A stretch of DNA of 64,000 nucleotides, taken from Cryoendolithus antarcticus (taxonomy: Eukaryota; Ascomycota; Dothideomycetes; Cladosporiales; Cladosporiaceae). Of this stretch, positions 45,198 through 54,113 are shown in pieces. The notes under the pieces were generated by a model. It did not search any database and was not told the origin of the DNA. It saw nothing but the letters and a program-made list of their open reading frames with translations. Position numbers and translations under genes: made by a program. The stretch lies in contig NAJO01000020.1 in the NCBI GenBank assembly GCA_002077065.1, positions 310,001 to 374,000 on the forward strand, written 5' to 3'. Positions within the stretch are counted from its first letter, which is position 1. Each line of letters opens with the position of its first letter.

Positions 45198-45872
45198 ATG
45201 AAGCGGCCAAAATATATCGCTCGTGCCCTTGCCTTCCTACAAAATATCCTTCCCCCGACTCCCAAGCTCTTCATCCTCAATCTCCGCCTCACACCTCATA
45301 TAGACCCGCTCGGTGTGTCCTCCATCGAGGTGTACCTTGACTGGGCGACCAACACCGAAGCGAACTCAACCCTCTTCACGACGCAGCAAAGCGTCGGCGC
45401 GGTTCCGCTGAACGACTGGACCGGCGATGTCCTGTTCCGGGACGGCTATGGCGAACTCCCACTATTCCCCGTGGCTCTCACCGACGCATCGGGCGTGCGA
45501 AGAGAGTGGCGGACTGATCGAGACGTTCTTGGCGAAGTCCTACTGATCTACACAGTGCGCACTCGCCAAGCAGACATCTATGCTCGATGTGGGCCGCTGC
45601 TGGACGTGCAGGTCGAACATGACGGGCTCATCGGTCCCGGCGCAGGATTCCTTGCGGTCCCTCGTGGCACTGAGGATCTTGACATACGATGGTCGTGGGA
45701 CTTATCCTACATACCTGGAAGCAGAGCCGTCAGCAGCTATGGTGAAGGAGACGTGAGATTTGTAGCACCTGCCACCACGCTTGCAGAGAGAGTCTTTGCA
45801 GCAGGCACGCTTGACTCGTACGAAGTTCCCGAGGACGACTTCGCGCTCTTCTGGTCAGAGCGCCGCCGATGA
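45198..45872 (+). pseudogene. N-terminal part of an M61-type aminopeptidase gene, interrupted before the catalytic part
   Basis: A 224-codon frame starting MKRPKYIARALAF, ending ...DDFALFWSERRR and stop at 45872. It has the beta-rich N-terminal region typical of peptidase family M61 (fibronectin-like domain before the catalytic domain: LLDVQVEHDGLIGPGAGFLAVPR). The next frame starts four bases earlier (ATGA overlap) and continues the same family. If one base is restored in the GCGCCGCCG run at 45860-45869, ...FALFWSE would run into PPMNTTQL, the family-like continuation, so a one-base indel is the likely cause. An alternative is an intron 45825-45883 (59 bases, GTTCCC/CTCAG, in phase) that would skip this part. 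Confidence 0.55.
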
Positions 45873-46906
45873 ATACAACTCAGCTCGGCCAGCAGCTGCA
45901 TAAGCTTTGTATGGGCATGGTGGAATCTTTCGGCATTCCGGCACACAAATACAGCGTCTTCATCCGACGCAACGAGCACCACTGCAGAAGCGGCACTGCA
46001 TTCCACAACTCTTTCATCTTCGCGTACAATGCGATGCCTCTGCCAGGAGGCTCAGAAGTACGCGCTCTCGAGTTCCTGGCCCACGACATGGTTCACGACT
46101 TTGTCCTCATTTCGCTTGAGGGGATAAGCAACACGATGTATCCCTGGTTCGCGTGGTGGCCCGAAGGCGTGGCAAAGTACTACTCCGTCCGCTTGCTACA
46201 CACCCTGGGCATCACCGATGAGCAGACCTACGTCTCGCGCGTGCATGCTAAAATGTCGGCGCACTACACCAGCCCAGCCGTGCGAAAATCAATCGCCGAA
46301 TTGACGTACGGCTTCTACAGCGACCAAGTGGCACAGCGTATGTTCTACTCGAGAGGATACATGTACTTCCTCCTGCTCAGCGAGCTTGTCCCGAAGCACA
46401 CGAACGGGAAATCTTCGCTTGATGACTTGCTGCGGGAGATGGCACAGAGACGAGCCAGAGGAGCAGAGCATGAATTTTACACATGGCTGAACATAGTCGA
46501 AGATGCGATAGGCGTGAAGGCTGCAGATGGCCTGTGGAACGCTCTTTACAGAGGCAAGCTGTTGGTGCCCGGAGAAGGGACGATAGGGTCTTGCTATCAT
46601 CTCCGCCAGGTGCTGCAGGATCAATTCGATCTTGGCTTTCCCGAGGAGGGTCTGATCCCTAAGGGTCCCAATCAGACGGTGGGCGTTCTGGATCCCGGGT
46701 CTCGCGCTGCTGTTGAGGGCGGGCTTCGTCAGACGGACGTACCGACGCTGGTCTCTACACCGCTGTCCCTGGTCCTTGACGACATCAGTCGGGAAATGGA
46801 AATGGTGGTGCTCAGGAACAATGAGGAAGTCCAGATTCGGTACAGACCGCGCTCGTGGTCTGGAGTAGCGAGCTGGCAGTTCGAGGGGATCGATGCCAAT
46901 AAGTAG
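45869..46906 (+). pseudogene. C-terminal part of the M61-type aminopeptidase: degenerate catalytic domain plus PDZ-like tail
   Basis: A 345-codon frame with M61 catalytic-domain features: a gluzincin-like helix EFLAHDMVHDFV, where the family has HExxH, and the downstream WWPEGVAKYYSV, which carries the third zinc-ligand region. The Glu of HExxH is Asp here, so catalysis is doubtful. The end (TVGVLDPGSRAAVEGGLR) resembles the C-terminal PDZ-like domain of the family. Together with the frame break this suggests a decaying gene, or a non-peptidase derivative plus one sequencing error. No signal peptide was found at the N-terminal part's start. Confidence 0.6.
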
Positions 46907-46992
46907 ACCAGAGCAAGAGGCTTGCAGAGAGACCTTTCACTCGATCAGGGCGCGTCTCTACGAAGACGAACGAAGTCCTCGTGATCTCCGTT

Positions 46993-47616
46993 TTAAGCTG
47001 CGTACGTAAAGTCCACATTACTCATATCGATATCAACCATCGCGCTGGCCGTTCCTTGCATCTCTCTCTGCCTCAACGCCGGATCAATAACGCCGTCCTG
47101 TCCTGCAGCACTCATCCTCATCTTCTTCTTGTTCCCCCGGCCTCCCTTCTCCGCATCATCCGCCGGCCGCTTCCGAACATACCCCCTAACCAAACACCCT
47201 CCCTGCATATGACTCTTCACTCTGATCACGCCCTTTCCCTCCCCACCTCTACCGTTCTCCCCATCCTCCCCACCTCTACCGTTCTCCCCATCTTCCCCAC
47301 CTCCTCCCTCCCTCTCAATGACCTCAACTCTCACCCTATGTCCCCGTTCCCTCGTCTCATAACACCGTCCATCCAACATCCCCACCCCAAGCTCCTCCGC
47401 CCTTGCCCTCGCAGTCCTCAACACCCTCAACGCAGTATTATGCGGTATACCAAACCTGCGCGTGATCTCTCTACCCGAGCCGCCGCTTTCCAGGAACCCA
47501 GAGATGAAGGCGCGTTGCAGAGGCGTGAGCTCTTTACGGGTGGTTTTACGGTGGGGTGGGCGGTGGCCTTTGGTGTGGGAGTAGCGGGGCAGAGGGGTGG
47601 GACGGGCGAGGGGCAT
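46993..47616 (-). CDS. Helix-turn-helix protein of the transposase (Tc1/pogo-like) HTH type
   Basis: A frame of 207 residues starting MPLARPTPLPRYSHTKG at 47616. Residues about 25-70 form an HTH: LTPLQRAFISGFLESGGSGR, then EITRRFGIPHNTALRVLRTA, the pattern of the N-terminal DNA-binding domain of fungal Tc1/mariner-type transposases and centromere-binding CENP-B relatives. No DDE catalytic domain follows and no terminal inverted repeats were found, so it may be a domesticated or orphan domain. The middle carries a Gly/Glu repeat GGEDGENGR x2, encoded by a 27-base direct repeat, and the C-terminus is basic (KKKMRM). It is convergent with the M61-like gene, 86 bases apart. Confidence 0.5.
   Translation of the reverse strand: MPLARPTPLPRYSHTKGHRPPHRKTTRKELTPLQRAFISGFLESGGSGREITRRFGIPHNTALRVLRTARARAEELGVGMLDGRCYETRERGHRVRVEVIEREGGGGEDGENGRGGEDGENGRGGEGKGVIRVKSHMQGGCLVRGYVRKRPADDAEKGGRGNKKKMRMSAAGQDGVIDPALRQREMQGTASAMVDIDMSNVDFTYAA
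47228..47300. repeat. 27-base minisatellite inside the HTH gene
   Basis: The unit TCTACCGTTCTCCCCATC... occurs twice in direct repeat with one C/T difference, followed by a partial third copy. In the minus-strand frame it encodes GGEDGENGR repeated. Confidence 0.75.
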
Positions 47617-47969
47617 GGTGGTCAAGACACAGGAAGATGAGGAGAGGCGGTCATGGTCTGGAGAGAGGGAAGTGCATTGTGGACATCCGTTAGTGGCTCT
47701 CGAGATAGATCGATTAATGTCTTTTGAGCAAAGAGGTCAAGCAAGTTAAGGCGTGGGCAGCACGCTCCTTTTCATCAGACTCTAGATCGCTTGAAACCGA
47801 GCTTCCTCCATTGTTGTACGGTACATTGCGATGTATACAATCCTTTCACATGCGCAAGCTTTCCCAATAGCCAAAACTCTCGAATCCGTTTCCCTCGAAT
47901 CCATCACTGTATGCTCCCTCCCCAACTCCAGTTTTTGCCCCTGAACCCGAACCAATGCCCATCTAATCC
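47617..47969. other. Intergenic region between HTH and PAP2 genes
   Basis: About 350 bases; both neighbours are on the minus strand. Nothing is recognisable. Confidence 0.3.
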
Positions 47970-49173
47970 TCATACCGGCGCCTCCTGCTCATGTCTCCTC
48001 CGCCCCTCCTTCGCAGCTTTCCACCCTTCATCGCCAACATAATTCCCAACCCCAACACCAATCCCGAACGCTCGGTCCCTGCTCCGCGGTCCCCAAGCCC
48101 AGCCACTCCCCCGTCCAATAGGCAAGTGATACCACCTGAACGAGAACCACGCGCTCAGAATCCCGATGAGCGAGCCGCCTAGAAGATCGAAGCCGAAGTG
48201 GTAGAACTCTGCGTAGCGGGTTGAACAGATGTACATCGCTACTGCTACGGGCAGTATGGCGACGATGATTAGATGGTTCGGTGGAGAGGCAGCTTGATTA
48301 CGCATGGCGAAACCGGGTGAATGGGCTGGCTGGGTTGGTGGAGGAGAGGTGGCGTGCAGGGCCTTGTAGCTACTCTCGGTGTGGTTTGATTCGGCCCGTG
48401 TGTGATCTTGGTGTAGGGGCAGCATCTCGCGGTCTTGCGGCTGCGTATGGCGATGTTCGAGAGGGTCTTGAGAACCTTGGATAGGAAGGTAAGGGATCCG
48501 GATTGCGAACTTGGAGCAGAGGAAGAAGGAGAGGTATAATAGTCCGCTCCATGAGAATGATGCGTGACCGGAGGGAAAGCTCTTGAAGCCGTCATTCGTG
48601 GTGTGGGTGTCTGGATTTGTGCAAATGCCTGCGCCCACGAGCACCCACTCGGGACTCAACGCTGTCGCGTATCCTCCCACGGTATACTGCTCAATCTTGC
48701 TCATGTCCGGCATACAGCGCGCAATGCAGCTGGGTCTAGGCTTGCCGAAAAGAAGCTTCAACCCCTGAGTGAACAAGAACGCTATTGCCAACGAAAGCGC
48801 CAGCCCAGCCCATCCCTTCTCGAGTTCCCAGAACTTGCGCATCCATAGCTTCGAGCGAGAGAGATCGCGTGAGCCGCGAGGGCCGGGCACTGCGATCGCT
48901 ACGACTAGGAAGATGATGGCTGCCGATGCGCCGAAAGATATGCCAACGAGGATGCCGGTCGAGACTGACTCTTTGACAATCGGGAAGGAGATTGAGAGAT
49001 CGACGAGAGAGAAGGGTCGTTTGTAGGGTTCGACCCCGTTGATGCCGCCTCCGACGGCGACTATGAGTCTGTTCTACTTGTTAGCTGGCGGCGCCACGGA
49101 TTGGTATCTGGGGCACATACATTATGACAATCCAGTCCAGCACATAAGAAGCGATCAGCCGTTTGGACATCAT
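47970..49173 (-). CDS. PAP2-family lipid phosphatase (diacylglycerol pyrophosphate / phosphatidate phosphatase type)
   Basis: Two exons, 49121-49173 and 47970-49068, 383 residues starting MMSKRLIASYVLDWIVI. An integral-membrane enzyme with the three-part phosphatase signature: GLKLLFGKPRPS (KxxxxxxRP), FPSGHASFSW (PSGH), and STRYAEFYHFGFD (SRxxxxxHxxxD with one extra Thr-Arg pattern). Helices visible by eye: IIFLVVAIAV, WAGLALSLAIAFLF, GLLYLSFFL, IIVAILPVAVAMYI and LLGGSLIGILSAW. A hydrophilic loop of about 70 residues separates the PSGH and SR motifs, unusually long and Pro/His/Gln-rich (HRHTQPQDREMLPLHQDH). It dephosphorylates phosphatidate or DGPP in the vacuole or ER in relatives. Confidence 0.88.
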
Positions 49174-49926
49174 CTTGGCGACGGGCAGCGCTCAATCGAA
49201 AGGAGAGTGTCTTGCAGTTGATGAGAAACGAACGGTCTCGTGCGCGGAATGTAGACCCAACAGTAATGGCCTGGCAACGAAATAAGCAACGAGGGTGTGT
49301 TGTAATGGAAAAGCGTATTGGAGCAAATGTTCATGCCTCAGCGGTTTGTCACTGGAATAAGATTGATGATGGTCTGAGCGGTTGCATTACGACGTGCGCG
49401 TGGCGCTTGCTGTTTGTATGAGGTGAGTGACATGCCACTTAGATGTCGCAGCTGGCAAGTCATTGGCGCGCGGAAGGGAAGAGAGAGTTGCCGTGGATGA
49501 CGTATGCTGGGAGGCGATGGTCGCCACGTCACGGTTTCGAGGGCGAGGACTGGATCTAGGTGGCCGGGGGAGAGTAGCGAGCAACACATCACTGGTATCG
49601 AGCCGTCTGTTGTCGCGTGTTCCGTGCCCGCAAAGAGGTGCACATATTGTTGGCTGCCGGGACGGATCGCCCTGGAAATCTTGTGCGTACATGGAGTCAA
49701 CGATGTAGACGTAAAAGGTATGACCAGAGGGTGGGTTGGAGCTTGCAATACTTCGTTCGCGAGAGCTTTGCGTGTGGTAGCACACTTTTCATTCGAGACT
49801 GCTCACGTTTCTATGGTGTCTTACCCGTTCCTCCAGCGCCCTCCCTTTTCGCGCTGATTTATTCTCTCTTCAATCCGCAGTGCTCACACTTTGCAAACGC
49901 CCTTTTCACATCTCCATAACTCGTTC
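49174..49926. other. Gene-free stretch upstream of PAP2
   Basis: About 750 bases between two minus-strand genes: promoter of the PAP2 gene and 3' flank of the reductase. Overlapping frames on both strands, none with family resemblance. Confidence 0.3.
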
Positions 49927-50937
49927 TCACGCTTCATCATCGCCAAAGAAAACTTTCATTGGGAGCCAAGAATCTCCGCAAACCTTGAACCGATCAGGAA
50001 GGGACGATAGAGTCTTCATCTCCTCGTCCGTAAGGCTCCAACCATCAAGCTGGAAGTTCGCCTCAATGCGGCCGGCAGTCACGCTCTTGGGAATCACCGA
50101 AGACCCGCGCTGTAGTCCCCACATCAACAGGACCTGAGCGGTAGTCTTGCCCTTCTGCTCCGCAATCTTGGCCAGAGTCTTGTCGCTCGCAAGCGGGCTG
50201 TTGGTGCTGCCGAGGCAGGAGTAAGCGGTCGCGTGGATGCCCTTCTCCTCGCAGTAGTTGAGGAGCTTGGGGCTGGGGTTGTTGGGGTGGAGCTCGACCT
50301 GGTTGCTGTGTTATCGTTAGTACAACAATCTCACTGACTTTGCTGTCAGGAAAATTGACTTACACAGCAGGCACAGTCTTGGTGCTCTCGTGGTTCAGGA
50401 GCTTCTCGAGGTTCTTGATCGCGAAGTTGCTCACACCGATGTTCTTGACTCTGCCCGACGCAGGCAACTTCTGCATCTCCTGCCACGTCTTAATGAAATC
50501 CCAATCCGGCAGGTGCTTCTTCAAATCCTCGGGATCCGTGCTACTCGGCCAATGCACAAGGTACAGATCCACATAATCGGTATCTAGCGACTTCAAGCTG
50601 GACGAAATGCCCTCCTCGACGCGGTGGTGCCATGTGTTGTCGAGCTTCGTGGTGATCCAGATCTCTTCGCGTGGGACGCCGGAGTCCTTGATGCCCTGGC
50701 CGACTTCGTGCTCGTTGCCGTAGGCGAGCGCGGTGTCGATGTGGCGGTAGCCGGCCAGGAGGGCGGCCTTCACGGCATCGCGAACCTCATTTGGCTTGGA
50801 TTGCCATGTCCCGAGGCCGACGGCGGGGATTTTGGCGCCCTGGAGTGAGAGTTAGTGCAGGACTTGCCAATGGCTTCGGGCTTTTGCGGGCTTACCGTGT
50901 TGAGCGTAAAGGTCTCTTTCGTCCAGTTCTTAGACAT
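49927..50937 (-). CDS. Aldo-keto reductase
   Basis: NADPH-dependent reductase of the AKR superfamily. Three exons: 50896-50937, 50364-50839 and 49927-50305; 298 residues. Starts MSKNWTKETFTLNT and joins GAKIPAVGLGTWQ. The catalytic tetrad is visible: Asp in RHIDTALAYGNE with Tyr two turns later, Lys in WITTKLDNTWH and His in LYLVHWPSS. The cofactor-binding C-terminal elements are VIPKSVTAGRIEANF. A second in-frame ATG at 51024 would add 29 residues without acidic groups (MQAFHKIPITIIKPYL...RRISATAI), which looks like a mitochondrial presequence. The closest yeast type is Gcy1/Ypr1; the substrate is undetermined. Confidence 0.92.
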
Positions 50938-51377
50938 GATTGCGGTTGCTGAGATTCTTCTGACTGAGGTCTGCTTGAGGTATGGCTTGATGATTGTGAT
51001 TGGGATTTTGTGAAAGGCTTGCATATGATTGTACGTAGTGAACGAAAAAACGACAACCTACATCGCGACCTTTTCTTCAATGCGACGTTATCTCATGCCG
51101 TCACATGCAATTATTCCGTCGCGGCAACATTTCACCATTCGCCCCACCAACATTGCCAAACCAACGCGATTGAACGTCACCCGAGGACCCCTCCCCCACA
51201 TCAATCCTCAGCCTAAAATCCACTCCTGCCAGAATCTCATCCACATCCCGCGCCCATTGACACGCCATCGCGGTAATTCAGGCGCGAGTCTTGGGTACTT
51301 AGGCGGATATTCGGGCCAGCTTTCCTGCGACACTGCATTGGTGCGTGGTTGACGATCTTGTGTGAAGAATAGGGGAT
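50938..51377. promoter_or_regulatory. Divergent promoter of the aldo-keto reductase and the FAM192A-domain gene
   Basis: About 440 bases between outward-facing starts; includes the optional 29-codon upstream extension of the reductase (50938-51024). Confidence 0.4.
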
Positions 51378-52162
51378 ATGTCGCGATTCGTTTCTACAGG
51401 CACGACAGACGACGCGCCCTCCACGCGTGATGAAGCCTGGCTGAGAGCCCAAGCCGAGATCGAGGCGAAACATGTAGCGCAGCAAGTTGCCGCCCGCTCT
51501 GGCGGCGACGGGGAGGAGAAGAGTCTGTACGAGACTCTACAAGCCAACAAAGGTGACTGAATCTCGCTGCTCCCAGAGCTAGTTGACGACGGCGCTGTGG
51601 CTGATCTAGGTAGGGTGAATAAGCCGCCAAGCAAGATGCCTTCGAAGAGTCCATGCGCTTGAAGAATCAATTCCGCAGCTTAGATGAGGATGAAGTTGAG
51701 TTCTTGGAGAATCTGACAGCGAGTGAGAGGGCTGAGGCGAGGAGGGTGAAGGAGGAGACGAGGGCGCAGCTCGAGGCCTACAAAGTACAAAGGGAGGAAG
51801 CTGAAAAGGCTGCCGCAGCTGCCGCGGGGGATGGAGAGGAGCCGCGGGTTGTCGGAGTTGAGAACTGGGCTGTCGCAGGCTCGAAGAAGAGAAAGAAGGG
51901 ACAAAGAGAAGGGATTGGGGGGGTGAAGGTCAGGAGGACGTCGACCTTGAAGGAGGTCAAGAGTCTGAAGACGAGCGTCGAGCCGCCTCCGGCTGGCAGA
52001 GCACAGGAAGCGCCAGCGATAAGCCCGGTGCCGAATGCTGCTCCCACCAGCAAGGCCGTCGCAGAGACCGCAGAGGTTCCACCAATGTTACCGAGTCCCA
52101 GCCCTCCAGCAGCAGCTCTGGGACTTGCGGGCTACTCGTCCGATGAAGACGATTCAAAGTAG
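51378..52162 (+). CDS. FAM192A/NIP30 N-terminal domain protein (Fyv6 type)
   Basis: Two exons, 51378-51552 and 51624-52162; 237 residues. The N-terminal FAM192A/Fyv6 domain is clear: MSRFVSTGTTDD, EEKSLYETLQANK joining AAKQDAFEESMRLKNQFRSL and DEDEVEFLENLTASE. A long helix (RRVKEETRAQLEAYKVQREE) follows, then a nuclear-type basic motif (SKKRKKGQR), and the end GYSSDEDDSK, an acidic Ser/Asp tail shared with relatives. The animal homologue binds the proteasome activator PA28-gamma; yeast Fyv6 acts in late splicing. Which of the two roles applies here is not decidable. Confidence 0.85.
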
Positions 52163-52396
52163 CTTTGTGAACGAGAGACATTTATCAGGATGTAGATGTC
52201 AGCAGTAGGACTTAGGGAAACATGCGACATCGCCTTGTCGCGTCAATCCAATCTTCGTGCCTCCTTCCTGGCTGGTCACGTGCGAAGCCGTTGGAAACAC
52301 TCTGATCGGTCATTACTGCGCTTGCGCTAGCATTTGACCTCGTTTTGGGGGCCCTTCCCCCATTGGCAGATCTATAGCCCCATTTGCAAATCTGTT

Positions 52397-53860
52397 TCAA
52401 CCCGGCGACAAAGCAGCCTTAGCATACTTACTAGGCACAAACGGCATCTTCACAACCGTCGCCTTCCTCTCCTTCCCCCTAACCTTAACCTTCACCTCCG
52501 TCCCCGGCTTCTGCAGCGAAGTCTTCACATATCCCATAGCGATATGCTGCTTCATCGTCGGACTCGGGCAGCCAGATGTAACTATCCCTACCGGTTTGCC
52601 ATCTGCGCTTAGTATCTCTGCGCCCTCCCGCGCCGGTGCACCTTCCACTTTGAGACCGACGCGCTTTCTCGACACGCCGGAGCCACCTTTTGAGGCGGGC
52701 GTGAGTTGAGGTATTACGGTCTCGGCGCCGTTGAATTGCGTGCCGGAGTCTAGGGAGCGGCGGGATTTGGGTATGATCCATGCTAGGCCGGCTTCGACGG
52801 GCGTGGTGGTGTCGTCTAGATCGTGGCCGTAGAGGCACATGCCTGCTTCTAGTCGGAGACTGTCTCGAGCTCCTAGACCAGCGAGGCGAAGCTTGTCTTT
52901 GCCTGCTATTTGTAGCAGTCGTTCGGTAACTGCTACGGTCTGTGAGGGGTGGATGGAGAGCTCGAAGCCGTCTTCACCGGTGTAGCCTCCGCGTGCTGCG
53001 ACGATGGGAAGACTCTCGCCTGTGGGAAGGGAGAGGGTGAGAGTCTTCGATTGCCCGAAGTACCATGTCTCGAGGTTCACTTTGCAGGTCTCTGCCAGAA
53101 CTGATTGGAGGATCTCCGCGCTTAGCGGGCCTTGCAGAGCTATGAGACCATAGGGCACGCTGTCGACTTGGAGATTCCGTACCTGAACTTCCGGATTCGC
53201 GCCATCGTGCCAGGACGCGAGAGACGAAGTGAGGAACGCGAGATCCTTGTCCCTGCACCCAGCATTGAGTACAACGTAGAACAGATGCTTCGGCCCCTCG
53301 TCCATCCGCGTGATGATACAGTCGTCCACAATCCCACCCGTTTTTGGATGCAACAAAGCACTCAGCGTCGACTGTCCCGGCTGCAAGTCCTTGACCCCAG
53401 CAGGCGTGATAGTCTCGAGGAACGCTTCTGCGCCAGGGCCGTCGACATGATACTGCACCATGTGGCCAACATCGAAGAGCGAGGCTTTCTCGCGAGTCCA
53501 GTGGTGAGACTCGCCTACGCCGAGGTCGGAGTACTGGACTGGCATGCTGTAGCCTCCGAATGGAACCATCTTGGCACCGTGGGCGAGGTGGAGATCATAG
53601 AGTGCGGTCTTGCCGAGGTTTCGGTCGGTGTAGAGGGTTGGTGGTGGGGAGATGTGGGTGCTTCCATGGCGACGTTGCGGGTGGATCACTCGACGACTGC
53701 GAGTTCGCTCTGTGTAGGGATTTGTCGGAGTCTTCGGGGTGGCCAATGGGTATGCGCGGAAAGTCGAGGATGTCGATATGTGCCTTTCGCAGCAGCGGAC
53801 GACTTTGGTGGCTGCTACAACAGACCTTAGAGGCCGCAGAGCCAGTTTGGCGGCTGACAT
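52397..53860 (-). CDS. GCV1: Aminomethyltransferase, glycine cleavage system T protein
   Basis: Transfers the methylene group of the lipoyl-bound aminomethyl intermediate to tetrahydrofolate in mitochondria, releasing ammonia. Intronless, 487 residues. A Ser/Arg-rich presequence (MSAAKLALRPLRSVV...) precedes LGKTALYDLHLAHGAKMVPF; further family segments are EKASLFDVGHMVQYHV, GGIVDDCIITR, LNAGCRDKDL, ALQGPLSAEIL, GYTGEDGFELSIHP, GLGARDSLRLEAGMCLYGHD, and the C-terminal barrel GIVTSGCPSPTMKQHIAMGY. The Asp of LDPDIDS-type folate-binding pocket corresponds to the GARDSLRLE segment. Divergent from VMA5; the other GCV proteins are not in the window. Confidence 0.95.
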   Translation of the reverse strand: MSAAKLALRPLRSVVAATKVVRCCERHISTSSTFRAYPLATPKTPTNPYTERTRSRRVIHPQRRHGSTHISPPPTLYTDRNLGKTALYDLHLAHGAKMVPFGGYSMPVQYSDLGVGESHHWTREKASLFDVGHMVQYHVDGPGAEAFLETITPAGVKDLQPGQSTLSALLHPKTGGIVDDCIITRMDEGPKHLFYVVLNAGCRDKDLAFLTSSLASWHDGANPEVQVRNLQVDSVPYGLIALQGPLSAEILQSVLAETCKVNLETWYFGQSKTLTLSLPTGESLPIVAARGGYTGEDGFELSIHPSQTVAVTERLLQIAGKDKLRLAGLGARDSLRLEAGMCLYGHDLDDTTTPVEAGLAWIIPKSRRSLDSGTQFNGAETVIPQLTPASKGGSGVSRKRVGLKVEGAPAREGAEILSADGKPVGIVTSGCPSPTMKQHIAMGYVKTSLQKPGTEVKVKVRGKERKATVVKMPFVPSKYAKAALSPG

Positions 53861-54113
53861 GATGGTGGAACTACGTTCGCGAAGTAATCACCTGCATCGA
53901 TGTGATGAGCTATTGAGACTCTTATGTACATTGCAGCTCAATGCCCATATGTGGCTGGTGAAGTCCAAGCTTCATCGATTGTGGGGACGTCACTCACAGG
54001 GAAGCTCTACCTAGATCGAGACAGCAAAAGCGTCCCATTGAAGCGTGCATGCACCGCACCTCATTGACTTCCGCCCACTCACCCCGCCCTTCTCCGCTCC
54101 GCCCCGCTCGAGC
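53861..54113. promoter_or_regulatory. Divergent promoter of GCV1 and VMA5
   Basis: 253 bases between outward-facing start codons of two housekeeping genes. No specific site is called. Confidence 0.45.

Noticed and set aside
45825..45883. Intron joining the two M61 frames
   Set aside because: It is in phase and of normal length, but the donor is weak (GTTCCC) and it would remove the segment (FALFWSE..PP) that matches the family; I prefer a one-base indel, while noting the alternative.
49024..49040. GGGTTCGACCCC as a tRNA T-loop
   Set aside because: It lies within coding sequence of the PAP2 gene, and no acceptor or anticodon arm fits around it.
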